Both the position numbers and the translations under genes were made by a program. The notes under the pieces were generated by a model. That model made no database searches, was not told where the DNA came from, and saw only the letters and a program-made list of their open reading frames with translations. This document shows, one piece after another, positions 19,080 through 28,020 of a stretch of 64,000 nt of DNA (positions are counted from its first letter, which is position 1; each line of letters begins with the position of its first letter). The DNA comes from Derxia lacustris (GTDB lineage Bacteria > Pseudomonadota > Gammaproteobacteria > Burkholderiales > Burkholderiaceae_E). The stretch lies in the NCBI RefSeq assembly GCF_002105195.1, contig NZ_MUHU01000050.1, positions 154,157 through 218,156 on the forward strand, written 5' to 3'.

Positions 19080-22000
19080 TCAGTCGGCGGCGAGCGCCTG
19101 CGGTGCGTTGGCGTGGTCGTGCACGGCCTCTGTGGCCGGCGCCTTCACGCGGAACCAGATGGCGTAGAGCGCCGGCAGGAACAGCAGGATGAGCAGCGTG
19201 CCGACGGCGGTGCCGCCGATCAGCGTGTAGGCGAGCGAGCCCCAGAACACCGATTCGGTGAGCGGCATGAAGGCCAGCACCGCCGCGAGCGCGGTGAGGA
19301 TCACCGGCCGGGCGCGCTGCACCGTGGCCTCGACCACCGCGTCGAAGGGCGCGAGGCCGGCGGCGCGGTTGCTGTCGATCTGGCCGATCAGGATCAGCGT
19401 GTTGCGCATCAGGATCCCGGACAGCCCGATCAGCCCGAGGATGGCGTTGAAGCCGAACGGCTGATTGAAGGCGACCAGGATCGGCACCATGCCCACCAGA
19501 CCGAGCGGCGCGGTCAGCAGCGTCATGCCGGTGGCGGCAAACGAACGCGTTTGCAGCATCAGCACGATCAGCGTCAGCACCAGCATCACCGGGAAGATCG
19601 GCGCGAGCGCGGCATTGGCCTTGCCGGCTTCCTCGATCGAGGCGCCCATCTCGATGCGATAGCCGGCCGGCAGCGCGGCGCGCACCGGCGCGAGCGCGGC
19701 GTCGATCTGGAGCGAGACCTCGGGCGGTTGCAGCCGCTCGTCGATGTCGCCGCGCACGGTGAGCGTGGGCAGGCGGTCGCGCCGGCGCAGGATCGGCTCC
19801 TCGGCGCGCAGCTCGATGTGGCCGATCTGGTCGAGCGGAATCGCGCGGCCGTCGCGGCCGATGAGCTGGAAGTCGCCCAGCCGCGACGGGTCGAGCCGCT
19901 CGCCGCCGGCGCTGCGCGCGACCAGCTCGGCGGTGCGGATGCCGTCGCGCAGCTGCGTGACCGGCGTGCCGCTGACCAGGAACTGGAGCTGCTCGGCGGC
20001 GTCCTGCGGCGTGAGGCCGATCAGCGCGAGCCGGTCCTCGTCAAAGCTCAGATGCAGCTGCGGCTGGCGCTCGCCCCAGTCGAGGTTGACGTCGCGCATC
20101 GACGGATTGGCGCGCATCACGCCGGCCACGTCATTGGCGATGCGGCGCAGCGTGTCGGCATCCGGCCCGGTCACGCGGAAGGCGACCGGGAACGGCGACG
20201 GCGGGCCGAACACCAGCTTGCTGGCGCGCACCCGCGCCTCGGGCGCGAGGCCGTCGGCGACGCGTTCGCGCAGGCGTTGCAGCAGGGCGTCGCGCGCCGT
20301 GTGGTCGTCGGTCAGCACGATGATCTTGGCGAACGACGGATCGGGCAGCTCGGGGTTGTAGCTCATGAAGAAGCGCGGCGCGCCCTGGCCCACATAGGCG
20401 GTGACGATGCGCGTCTCGGGCTGCTCGTGCAGCCAGGCTTCCACCTTGGCCGAGGCGGCGCTGGTGGTCTCGATGCTGCTGCCATACGGCAGTTGCAGCT
20501 CGACGAGCACCTCGGGCCGGTCGGACGTGGGGAAGAACTGCTGGCGCACCGCGCCCATGCCCACGCCGGCCGCCACGAACACCAGCATCACCACGGCGGC
20601 CACCAGCCATTTGCGGCGCACCGCAAACGCGATGGCACTGCGCAGCTGGCGATAGCGCGGCGTGTCGTAGATGGCGGCGTGGCCGCCCGCGACCGGCGCG
20701 ATCTGCGGCAGCAGCTTCACGCCCAGGTAGGGCGTGAACACCACCGCCACCACCCACGAGGTGATGAGCGCAAAGCCGACGATCCAGAAGATGTTGCCCG
20801 CGTACTCGCCGGCGGTGGACTTGGCAAAACCCACCGGCAGAAAGCCGAGCACCGTGACCAGCGTGCCTGCCAGCATCGGCGCGGCGGTGTGGCTCCAGGC
20901 GTAGGCGGCGGCTTGAACGCGGGCCATGCCTTCCTCCATCTTCACCACCATGATCTCGATGGCGATGATCGCGTCGTCGACCAGCAGGCCGAGGGAAATG
21001 ATCAGCGCGCCCAGCGTCACGCGGTCGAACACCCGGTCGGTGAGCAGCATGATCACGAACACGGTTGCCAGCGTGAGCGGCACCGCCGCCGCCACCACGA
21101 TGCCCACGCGCCAGCCCATGCTCACGAGGCAGACCAGCATCACCACCGCCAGCGCGACGACGAACTTGAGCATGAACTCGCCGACCGCGCCGCTGATGTT
21201 GACGGCCTGATCGGTGATCTTGCTCAGGCTGATGCCGAGCGGCAGTTCGGCGCGGATCGCCTCGGCTTCGGCGCCGAGCGCGCGGCCCAGTTCCAGGCCG
21301 TTCCAGCCTTCCTGCATCACCACCGACAGCGCCAGCGCCGGCTCGCCGTCATGGCGGATCAGGAAGGTGGCCGGGTCTTCATAGCCGCGCGTGACGGTCG
21401 CCACATCGCCGAGCCGCAGCACGCGACCGCCGGCCGCGACCGGGATGTTGCGCAGGCTGGCCAGATCGTCGGGCACGCCGTCGAGCCGCAGCACGGCTTG
21501 CGGACCGCGCGTCTCGATGCTGCCGGCCGGCGTGACCGTGTTGTGCTGCTGGAGCGCCGCGAACAGCTCGCGCGCGGTGATGCCCAGCGTGGCCAGCCGC
21601 TGCCACGAGAACTCGACGAACACGCGCTCCGGCCGCTCGCCGACGATGTCGACCTTCTTCACGCCGGGCACGCGCAGCAGCCGCTGGCGCAGCGGCTCGG
21701 CTTCGCGCACGAGATTGCGCGGCGCCAGACCCGGCGCCTTCAGCGCATAGAGCGCGAAGGACACGTCGGAATACTCGTCGTTGACGAAGGGGCCGAGCAC
21801 GCCGCGCGGCAGCTTCAGGCCCTGGTCGCCGAGCTTCTTGCGCGCCTGATAGAACTGCTCGGGCACGGCGGCCGGCGGCGTGCTGTCCTTGAGCGTGAGC
21901 GTCATCAGCACGAGGCCGGGCCGCGCGATGGTTTCGACCCGGTCGTACCAGCGCAGCTCCTGCAAGCGCTTTTCGAGCGGCTCGGCGACCAGGTCCTGCA

Positions 22001-22184
22001 TCTCTTTCGCGCTGGCGCCGGGCCAGGCCGCGCTGACCGTGAGCAGCTTGATGGTGAAGGCCGGATCCTCGGCGCGACCCAGCTTGAAGAAGGCGAACAG
22101 CCCCGAGCCTGCGAGCACGAGGATGAGGAAGAGCGTCACGGCGCGTTCGCGCACCGCGAGCGCCGACAGATTGAAGCGGTTCAT
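19080..22184 (-). CDS. RND efflux permease (HAE1/AcrB-like)
   Basis: The 1,034-residue protein has the full HAE1 plan: TM1 (about 16-34), a long periplasmic domain, six helices and a repeat of this arrangement. The proton-relay pair D403-D404 lies in TM4 (GLLVDDAIIAIE). FFPTSDRPEVLVELQLPYGSS marks the second periplasmic domain and GLSGILMRNTLILIGQID the C-terminal bundle. Its start overlaps the stop of the fusion-protein gene by 4 bp. The relatively divergent N-terminus (FKLGRAEDPAFTIKLLTVSAAWPG) places it nearer the metabolite/solvent-type pumps of the AcrB superfamily than AcrB itself. Substrates are unknown; regulation by the adjacent TetR is likely. Confidence 0.92.
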   Translation of the reverse strand: MNRFNLSALAVRERAVTLFLILVLAGSGLFAFFKLGRAEDPAFTIKLLTVSAAWPGASAKEMQDLVAEPLEKRLQELRWYDRVETIARPGLVLMTLTLKDSTPPAAVPEQFYQARKKLGDQGLKLPRGVLGPFVNDEYSDVSFALYALKAPGLAPRNLVREAEPLRQRLLRVPGVKKVDIVGERPERVFVEFSWQRLATLGITARELFAALQQHNTVTPAGSIETRGPQAVLRLDGVPDDLASLRNIPVAAGGRVLRLGDVATVTRGYEDPATFLIRHDGEPALALSVVMQEGWNGLELGRALGAEAEAIRAELPLGISLSKITDQAVNISGAVGEFMLKFVVALAVVMLVCLVSMGWRVGIVVAAAVPLTLATVFVIMLLTDRVFDRVTLGALIISLGLLVDDAIIAIEIMVVKMEEGMARVQAAAYAWSHTAAPMLAGTLVTVLGFLPVGFAKSTAGEYAGNIFWIVGFALITSWVVAVVFTPYLGVKLLPQIAPVAGGHAAIYDTPRYRQLRSAIAFAVRRKWLVAAVVMLVFVAAGVGMGAVRQQFFPTSDRPEVLVELQLPYGSSIETTSAASAKVEAWLHEQPETRIVTAYVGQGAPRFFMSYNPELPDPSFAKIIVLTDDHTARDALLQRLRERVADGLAPEARVRASKLVFGPPSPFPVAFRVTGPDADTLRRIANDVAGVMRANPSMRDVNLDWGERQPQLHLSFDEDRLALIGLTPQDAAEQLQFLVSGTPVTQLRDGIRTAELVARSAGGERLDPSRLGDFQLIGRDGRAIPLDQIGHIELRAEEPILRRRDRLPTLTVRGDIDERLQPPEVSLQIDAALAPVRAALPAGYRIEMGASIEEAGKANAALAPIFPVMLVLTLIVLMLQTRSFAATGMTLLTAPLGLVGMVPILVAFNQPFGFNAILGLIGLSGILMRNTLILIGQIDSNRAAGLAPFDAVVEATVQRARPVILTALAAVLAFMPLTESVFWGSLAYTLIGGTAVGTLLILLFLPALYAIWFRVKAPATEAVHDHANAPQALAAD

Positions 22185-23284
22185 TGCGCCACCGCCTTCT
22201 CGGCGCCGAGGCGCACGTTGTCGCCGTCGTGCAGCAGATGGGCGCCGAGCGCGACCACCGTGTCGCCGGGCGCGAGGCCCTGCGACAGCAGCACGCTGTC
22301 GGCGCCGAGGCGGGCGACGGTCACCGGCCGGAAATTCACGCGCGCGGCGGCACGGTCGACGACGAACACGCCCGGACCGGGGCCGGCGTCGTGCAGCGCG
22401 CCGATCGGCACCACCACGCCGGGCTGGTGGCCCAGCGCAAGCCGCAGGCTCACGGTGCTGCCGATCGGCGCCTCGGCCGCCGCGCCGCCGAGCGTGTAGC
22501 GGGCGGCAAAGCTGCGCGTGCGCGGATCGGCGGCGGCGGCCAGTTCGCGCAGGGTGGCGCTGCCTTCGGCGCCGCCCCAGACGCTGGCCTGCGCGGTCGA
22601 GCCCAGCGCCGGCCGCAGGCCCTCGGGCAGATCGACGCGGGCTTCGCGCGCGCCGTCGCGGGCCAGCCGCAGCACCGCGTCGCCGGCCTTCACTACCTGA
22701 CCGGGCTCGGCCAGCGTGGCCAGCACCACGCCGTCGGCATCGGCGCGCAGCTCGCTGTAGCGGTCGGCGTTGAGCGCGACCTCGGCCTGGGCCTGAGCGG
22801 CGGCGAGCCGGGCGCGCGCGCTGCGGTCGGCGGCGCGGGCCGCGTCGAGCGTTTGCGCCGACACGGCGCCGGCTTCGACCAGGCCGTCGAGCCGGGCCAG
22901 ATCGGCGGCGGCCTGCTCGGCCTGGGCATGGGCGGCGCGCACCAGCTCGCGCTGGGCGGCGGCGCCGAGGCCGACGTCGCTGGCGTCGAGCCGCATGAGC
23001 AGGTCGCCGCGCTTGACGCGCTGGCCGGCGTCGACGCGGCGCTCGACCACCTTGCCGTCGATGCGGAAGCCCAGATCGCTCTCGACCCGCGCGGCGACCA
23101 CGCCGGTAAAGCTGCGCTCGACCGCGCCATCGGCGACGGCGCGCGCCAGGCTGACCAGCGGCGGCTGGGTGCGCGGATCGGCCGGCTCGCTGCTGCCGCA
23201 GCCGGCAAGCGCCGACAGCAGCGCGAAGGCGCCGGCGGTCATCGGCCAGGCCGGTGCGCGACGCGGAAAACGGATGGAAAACAT
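22181..23284 (-). CDS. RND efflux membrane-fusion lipoprotein
   Basis: The 367-residue periplasmic adaptor has a signal with lipobox LSALAGC, then the lipoyl half-motif GFRIDGKVVERRVDAGQRVKRGDLLMRLD, an alanine-rich coiled-coil hairpin (about 105-160) and the second lipoyl half ELRADADGVVLATLAEPGQVVKAGDAVLRL. A beta-barrel region follows. The order is normal for AcrA/MexA-type proteins. A GAGGAG site lies 6 bp before the ATG at 23284. It is the first gene of the minus-strand efflux unit and directly follows a copy of the candidate TetR operator. Confidence 0.9.
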   Translation of the reverse strand: MFSIRFPRRAPAWPMTAGAFALLSALAGCGSSEPADPRTQPPLVSLARAVADGAVERSFTGVVAARVESDLGFRIDGKVVERRVDAGQRVKRGDLLMRLDASDVGLGAAAQRELVRAAHAQAEQAAADLARLDGLVEAGAVSAQTLDAARAADRSARARLAAAQAQAEVALNADRYSELRADADGVVLATLAEPGQVVKAGDAVLRLARDGAREARVDLPEGLRPALGSTAQASVWGGAEGSATLRELAAAADPRTRSFAARYTLGGAAAEAPIGSTVSLRLALGHQPGVVVPIGALHDAGPGPGVFVVDRAAARVNFRPVTVARLGADSVLLSQGLAPGDTVVALGAHLLHDGDNVRLGAEKAVAQ

Positions 23285-23322
23285 GGCGGGCTCCTCGAAC
23301 GGTGGAGCCCATGTTAGTTAAC

Positions 23323-23348
23323 GAGTTAAGAAAACGTCAACTCATAAC
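23323..23348. promoter_or_regulatory. Candidate TetR operator B (upstream of fusion-protein gene)
   Basis: These 26 bp match the site at 24038-24063 at 22 positions (GAGTTA-GAAAAC at the left and CTCATAAC or TTCATAAC at the right). It lies about 40 bp upstream of the fusion-protein ATG and 17 bp after the tetR stop, where it could repress the efflux genes separately from tetR. Unlike site A, the outer arms are not a perfect inverted repeat. Confidence 0.65.
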
Positions 23349-23364
23349 TTGCGAAGCGGCAGCG

Positions 23365-23997
23365 CTAGACCGACAGGCTGCGCAGCACCAGGCCGACGAT
23401 GGCGGTGCAGGCTTCCTGCAACTCCTCGGGCTCGCGCTGCTCCAGCATCATCGGATGGGCGAACAGCCACATCGCCTCGTCGATGCCGCTGCACACCTCG
23501 TCGAGCGGCGTCTTGCGCTCGAACTCGCCGCTCGCGCGCCCGTCGCTGACGATGCGCCGGATCGCGGCCTGCTTGGCGAGCTTGTAGCGCGGTACCGAGC
23601 CCCATTGCGTCTCGACCGCCACCAGCACGATGTCGTGCAGCTTGCGTTCGTTGAAGAACAGTTCAAGCCCTTGATCCAGCACGGTTTTGAACAGCTTGCG
23701 CAGGCGCTTGGTGGCGCTCTCGTCGCTGCTCGCAACCGCCTCCATCGCATCGATGATGCGGCCCAGCGTCATGCTGCAGATGGCTTCGCCGATGGCCTGC
23801 TTGGACTCGAAGAAGCGGTAGAGGTAGGCGCTCGACACGCCGATTTCCTTGGCGATGTCGGCGACCGAGGTCTTGTCGTAGCCGTAGCGGCGGAAGTGGG
23901 CGTCGGCGACGGCGATGATCTGCTCGCGCCGTTCGTGCTGGGCCGGGCCGCGCTGGCCGCTACTGTCGGCCTGCGCTGGAATGTCGGAATCGGTCAT
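23365..23997 (-). CDS. TetR family repressor of the efflux system
   Basis: The 210-residue protein has the N-terminal HTH ERREQIIAVADAHFRRYGYDKTSVADIAKEIGVSSAYLYRFFESKQAIG (about residues 22-72), which is clearly TetR, then an all-helical ligand-binding domain. The ATG at 23997 is taken; a longer frame has no family support. It lies between the divergent outer-membrane factor gene and the downstream fusion-protein/permease genes, with two near-identical sites flanking it, so it is very probably the local repressor. The inducer is unknown. Confidence 0.88.
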   Translation of the reverse strand: MTDSDIPAQADSSGQRGPAQHERREQIIAVADAHFRRYGYDKTSVADIAKEIGVSSAYLYRFFESKQAIGEAICSMTLGRIIDAMEAVASSDESATKRLRKLFKTVLDQGLELFFNERKLHDIVLVAVETQWGSVPRYKLAKQAAIRRIVSDGRASGEFERKTPLDEVCSGIDEAMWLFAHPMMLEQREPEELQEACTAIVGLVLRSLSV

Positions 23998-24037
23998 GGG
24001 GGGTCTGGTGGGTGGAATCGGGCTTGGCAGTTTCGAT

Positions 24038-24063
24038 GAGTTATGAAAACATGAATTCATAAC
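24038..24063. promoter_or_regulatory. Candidate TetR operator A (between tetR and the outer-membrane factor gene)
   Basis: GTTATGAA (24040-24047) and TTCATAAC (24056-24063) form a perfect 8-bp inverted repeat with an 8-bp centre. It lies 20 bp before the outer-membrane factor ATG and about 40 bp before the divergent tetR ATG, an ideal place to repress both. A second copy with four mismatches over 26 bp is at 23323-23348. Confidence 0.7.
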
Positions 24064-24083
24064 CAACGCTCGGAGTTGCCGTC

Positions 24084-25529
24084 ATGTCTATCGCCGTTCA
24101 TTTTCCCCCGCGCCTGCTGCCGCTGCTGGCGACGGCCTTGCTGTCGGCCTGCGCGGTCGGGCCGGAGCATGTCGCGCCCGAGCTGCCGCGCGTGGCCGAG
24201 GCGTCGGCGGCGGCGCGGGTTGCCGCGCGCGTGGCCGCGCCGGCGCCGCCGCTCGACCGCTGGTGGACCGGCTTCGGCGATGCCGATCTCGACCGCGCGG
24301 TCGAGCGGGCGCTGTCGGCCAGCCCCACGCTCGAACAGGCGCTGGCCCGCGTCGATCAGGCGCGCGCCGGGCTGGGCGCCGCCAATGCCGCGCTGCTGCC
24401 GGCCGGCGACGCGGGCGCCTCGGCGGCGCGCGCCCACACCACGCAGCAGGACGCGCTCGGCCGCGTGCGCACGGCGCTCGGCGACCGTTCGCGCGACAGC
24501 AGCCTGTACGCGCTCGACGCCCGGGCGCAGTGGGAGATCGATCTGGCCGGCGGCCTGCGCCGCAATGCCGAGGCGGCGCGCGCCGATTACGCCGCCACGG
24601 CTGCCGACGCGACCGCCGCGCGGCTCGCGGTCATCGCCGCCACCGCCGACGCCTATGTGCTGGTGCGCACGCTCCAGGCGCGGCTGGCGCTGGCGCGTGA
24701 GCAGGTCGACACGCGCACGCGGCTGGTGGCGCTGGTCGAGCGCCAGGTGGCGCGCGGCATTGCGCCGCAGCGCCAGCTCGATGCGGCGCGCGGCGCGCTC
24801 GCCGAGATCGCGGCCAGCGTGCCGGTGCTCGACGCCGGCCTCGACGCCAGCTTTGCCGCGCTCGACCTGCTCGAAGGCGAGCCGGCCGGCAGCGCGCGCG
24901 TTGAGCTGGCCGCAGCCCAGCCGATCCCGGCGCCGCCCGGCATCGACAGCGCCGGCGGCACCGCCGCGATGCTGCGGCGCCGGCCCGACGTGATCGCCGC
25001 CGAGCGCCGGCTGGCCGCTGCCGACGCGCGCATCGGCGTGGCGCTGGCCGACTACTACCCCAAGCTGTCGCTCGGCGCGCTGGTCGGCAGCACGACCACG
25101 CTGGCCGGCAATCTGCTGGCGCCGGGCGCGGGCGTGGCCCAGGCCAGCGCCGGCCTGCGCTGGCGACTGTTCGATTTCGGGCGCGTCGATGCCGAGGTGG
25201 CGGCGGCGCGCGGCCGGCGCGCCGAGGCGCTCGCGGCCTGGCGCCAGACCGTGCTCGGCGCCACCGGCGAGGCCGAGTCGGCACTGTCGGCGCTGGTCAA
25301 CAACGAGGCGCGGCTGCAAGCGCTGGCCGACGGCGAGACCGCCGTGCAGCGCGCCCGCGCCGCGACCGCGCTCGCGTATGAACGCGGCGTGGTCGCGCTG
25401 AGCGAAGTGCTCGATGCCGACGAGCGCCTGCAACGCCTGCGCGACGGCGTGATCCTGGCGCGCTCCGACAGCGCGCGCGCCGCGATCGGCTCGTTCAAGG
25501 CGCTTGGCGGCGGCTGGCAGGCGCAGTGA
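24084..25529 (+). CDS. NodT-family outer-membrane efflux lipoprotein
   Basis: The 481-residue protein has a lipobox LLSACAVGP, then the NodT landmarks RWWTGFGDADLDRAVERALSASPTLEQALARV, WEIDLAGGLRR, the RRRPDVIAAERRLAAADARIGVALADYYPKLSL segment and LRWRLFDFGRVDAEVAAARGRR. The two halves repeat the TolC-type helix-strand plan. It is the third part of the tripartite pump, placed divergently from tetR and the two other pump genes. Separation of the exit duct from the rest of the pump under one operator suggests coordinated derepression. Confidence 0.9.
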   Translation: MSIAVHFPPRLLPLLATALLSACAVGPEHVAPELPRVAEASAAARVAARVAAPAPPLDRWWTGFGDADLDRAVERALSASPTLEQALARVDQARAGLGAANAALLPAGDAGASAARAHTTQQDALGRVRTALGDRSRDSSLYALDARAQWEIDLAGGLRRNAEAARADYAATAADATAARLAVIAATADAYVLVRTLQARLALAREQVDTRTRLVALVERQVARGIAPQRQLDAARGALAEIAASVPVLDAGLDASFAALDLLEGEPAGSARVELAAAQPIPAPPGIDSAGGTAAMLRRRPDVIAAERRLAAADARIGVALADYYPKLSLGALVGSTTTLAGNLLAPGAGVAQASAGLRWRLFDFGRVDAEVAAARGRRAEALAAWRQTVLGATGEAESALSALVNNEARLQALADGETAVQRARAATALAYERGVVALSEVLDADERLQRLRDGVILARSDSARAAIGSFKALGGGWQAQ

Positions 25530-25535
25530 GCCCGC

Positions 25536-25558
25536 GCCGGCCGGTCGCCGGGGCCGGC
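25536..25558. terminator. Hairpin between convergent efflux and PEP-CTERM genes
   Basis: GCCGGCC (25536-25542) and GGCCGGC (25552-25558) form a 7-bp stem in the 30-bp convergent gap, 6 bp after the outer-membrane factor stop. It ends in TT only, so termination efficiency is uncertain. Confidence 0.45.
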
Positions 25559-25559
25559 T

Positions 25560-26213
25560 TCAGCCGCGCTGCCGCTTGAGCTGGCGCCGCCGCAGCAGCG
25601 CCAGCGCGCCCAGGCTCAGGCCCATCAGCGTCAGCGCATCGGGTTCGGGCACCGGCGACAGCGTGAAGCTGTCGAGCGTGGTGGTGAACCGGGTCGGATC
25701 GAGCGCCGTATAGGCCTCGGGCGCCGAGAAGCTGATGCTGTCGATGTTGGTCCAGTTGAAGCTGACGAGCTGGGCCGTGGTGCCGAGCGCGATGTCGGCG
25801 CTGTAGACCACCTCGCCATTGCGCAGCCCCTGAAAGGTCTCGACGCCGGCGCTGTACACCCGGCCCAGATAGGCGCTGTTGAAATTGAACGCGCCGGTGG
25901 TGCTGATGAGCATCGCGCCGAGGCCGAACGAGTCGTAGGCCACGTTGGGCGAGCTGGCCGTGCCGGCGGCAAAGCCACCGGTCGAGGCCAGCACCAGCGG
26001 ATTGCTGCCGGTCACGTAGTTGAGGTTGAGATAGTTGAAGCCGGCATAGCCGTCGGGCACCACGGTGTCGACCGGGGTTTCGGTCGGCAGGCCGTTGATG
26101 ACCGTGGTGGTCGTGCTGGTGGTCGGCAGATCGTCGAAACCGACGACGGTGGCGCCGGCCTGGGCGGCCAGGGCAAGGCCGGCCAGCGCGATGGCAGCGT
26201 GAAGCGTTTTCAT
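25560..26213 (-). CDS. PEP-CTERM sorting-domain protein
   Basis: The 217-residue protein has a signal peptide (MKTLHAAIALAGLALAAQAGA) and a C-terminal PEP-CTERM anchor: VPEPDALTLMGLSLGALALL followed by the basic tail RRRQLKRQRG. Between them lies a Ser/Thr/Gly/Asn-rich beta domain (VVGFDDLPTTSTTTT near the start), common among extracellular PEP-CTERM proteins. In family knowledge such anchors are cut by an exosortase during export of exopolysaccharide-associated proteins; no exosortase gene is in this window. It follows the TpsB gene by 37 bp on the same strand and may be the last gene of that operon. Confidence 0.85.
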   Translation of the reverse strand: MKTLHAAIALAGLALAAQAGATVVGFDDLPTTSTTTTVINGLPTETPVDTVVPDGYAGFNYLNLNYVTGSNPLVLASTGGFAAGTASSPNVAYDSFGLGAMLISTTGAFNFNSAYLGRVYSAGVETFQGLRNGEVVYSADIALGTTAQLVSFNWTNIDSISFSAPEAYTALDPTRFTTTLDSFTLSPVPEPDALTLMGLSLGALALLRRRQLKRQRG

Positions 26214-26250
26214 GGTTTGGGTCCTCGGCGTGGTGAAAGCGGGTGCGGCG

Positions 26251-27984
26251 TCAAAAGCTGGTGCCGAGCTGGAACAGCAGGCGCTGGCGGCTGCCGGTCG
26301 GCTCGCTGGCGGGGCGCGGGCCGATGGCGCGGGCCCATTGCAGCTGCATCAGCGCCGGGCCCCAGTCGGCGCGCCAGGCCAGGCCGGCGTCGCTCAGACG
26401 GCTGCCGTCGGGCGCCGCGCTCCAGAGCTTCTGGCTGCGCACCCGGCCGCTGTCGGCGAACACGCCGATCCAGTGCGCGGCCGGGCCGAGCGCCGGCAGC
26501 GCGCGGCGCAGCGTCGCGCTGGCGAGCCAGCCGTTGTCGCCGCTGATCCATTCGCGATAGGCGCGCACGCCGTTGGCGCCCGAGGCGGCGAACTGCTCGC
26601 TCGCATCCAGGTTCTTGCCGTGCAGCGCCTTCTGGCCCGACAGCTGGCCGACCACGGTCCAGCCCGCCAGCGGCTCGATGCTGCCGCCGAGATTGGCGGC
26701 CAGCCGCGCATAGCTGCCGGCGGTGTCGGCGCCCTTGCGGTTGTCGGCCAGCTGGGCCGCATCGTCGAAAGCCAGGTGGCCTTGCAGATAGCTGAGGCTG
26801 GCATTGCGGCGCGCGGGCCGGCCGAGCGCCTCGGCCCAGTCGTCATAGCCGAGCGTGAGGCTGCCGGTCTGGGCGCGCTTGGGCGTCCGGCTCTCGTCGG
26901 TCTCGACCTTGTCGACCAGATGGCGCGTGGCCAGGCCCAGCTTCAGGTCGATGCGGCTGTCGCGGCTGCGCAGCAGCGCCTGGGCCAGATTGACTTCGGC
27001 GCCATGCGATTCGCCGCTGGCGCGCAGCGAGTTGAATTCGGCGCCAAGCTCGTAAGTGGTCTTGCTCGCGGCGACTTCGGCACGCAGGCCGTCGCTGTTG
27101 AGCGGCAGCGAATAGGCGGCGCGGCCGCTGAGCAGCCGGCTGCCGGCCGCGACCATGGCGCTGGCCGAGAGCCGGTCGCCCAGCCCGAGCGGCGAGTTGA
27201 CGCCGCCGCCCAGCCCGAGCCGGTTGTGGCCGGTGAAGCGCGAGCCGTAGTTGTCGCCGAGCGCATAGCCGTCGAAGCGCGGGCCGGCATCGACCTCGAC
27301 CAGAAAGTCGCTGCTGCCGGCGGTTTCGCCGGGCCGCACCGTCACGCGCGGCAGGCTGGCGCCGGGCAGTTCGCCGGCCAGCAGCATGGCGCGTTCGAGC
27401 GCGGCACGGCTGACGGCGGCCTGGCTCTCGGGCAGGCGCTCGAACGGCGCGGCGATCAGGGAGTCGCGCACCGGCGTGGCATTGCGCACCGTCACGACGC
27501 CAAACCGGCCGGCCAGCACCTGGATCGTCAGCGTGCCGTCGCTCGCGTCCTGCTGCGGCAGATAGGCGCGCGCCAGCAGCAAGCCGTGGCGCCGGTAGAG
27601 CGCGGTGATGCGCAGCGCGGCGTCCTGCAATTGCGCAAAGCTCAGGTCGCGGCCGCGCAGGCTGGCGAGTTCGGCCTGGGCCTCGTCGTCGGCCACGCTC
27701 GCGTCGCCCTCGATGCGAAAGCGCTCGACATGCAGCGTGGCGCCGCCGGGCAGGGCCAGCGGCGCCTGATCGGGCTCGCCGATGCGCAGGCGCGGCGGCG
27801 TGCGCTCGACCGGCAGCCCTTGCGGCTGGCCTTCCTTGAGCGCATCGCCGATGCCGAAGCCGGGCGCGGCCGGCGCGGCGGCGGGCGCGTTCTGGGCTTG
27901 GGCGGCGCTGGCGAGCAGCAGCGGCGACAGGGCGCCGAGCAGCGCCGCGCGGCGCCGGAGTGGGAGGCGGTTGTTCTTGTTCAC
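26251..27984 (-). CDS. Two-partner secretion transporter (TpsB, FhaC/ShlB-like)
   Basis: The 577-residue protein starts with GTG and has a signal peptide ending SAAQAQ. Next come a POTRA_2-type region (VERFRIEGDASVADDEAQAELASLRGRDLSFAQLQDAALRITALYRRHGLLLARAYLPQQ) and a second POTRA stretch. The last part is a C-terminal 16-strand barrel containing the GDNYGSRFTGHNRLGLGGGVNSPLG segment and ending LLFQLGTSF. This is the full plan of an Omp85-superfamily TpsB, which threads its partner TpsA across the outer membrane. The partner is the gene 36 bp upstream on the same strand. Confidence 0.92.
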   Translation of the reverse strand: MNKNNRLPLRRRAALLGALSPLLLASAAQAQNAPAAAPAAPGFGIGDALKEGQPQGLPVERTPPRLRIGEPDQAPLALPGGATLHVERFRIEGDASVADDEAQAELASLRGRDLSFAQLQDAALRITALYRRHGLLLARAYLPQQDASDGTLTIQVLAGRFGVVTVRNATPVRDSLIAAPFERLPESQAAVSRAALERAMLLAGELPGASLPRVTVRPGETAGSSDFLVEVDAGPRFDGYALGDNYGSRFTGHNRLGLGGGVNSPLGLGDRLSASAMVAAGSRLLSGRAAYSLPLNSDGLRAEVAASKTTYELGAEFNSLRASGESHGAEVNLAQALLRSRDSRIDLKLGLATRHLVDKVETDESRTPKRAQTGSLTLGYDDWAEALGRPARRNASLSYLQGHLAFDDAAQLADNRKGADTAGSYARLAANLGGSIEPLAGWTVVGQLSGQKALHGKNLDASEQFAASGANGVRAYREWISGDNGWLASATLRRALPALGPAAHWIGVFADSGRVRSQKLWSAAPDGSRLSDAGLAWRADWGPALMQLQWARAIGPRPASEPTGSRQRLLFQLGTSF

Positions 27985-28020
27985 TGGGCGGATGCGGGAG
28001 AGGGAGGTTGCCGGGCCCGA

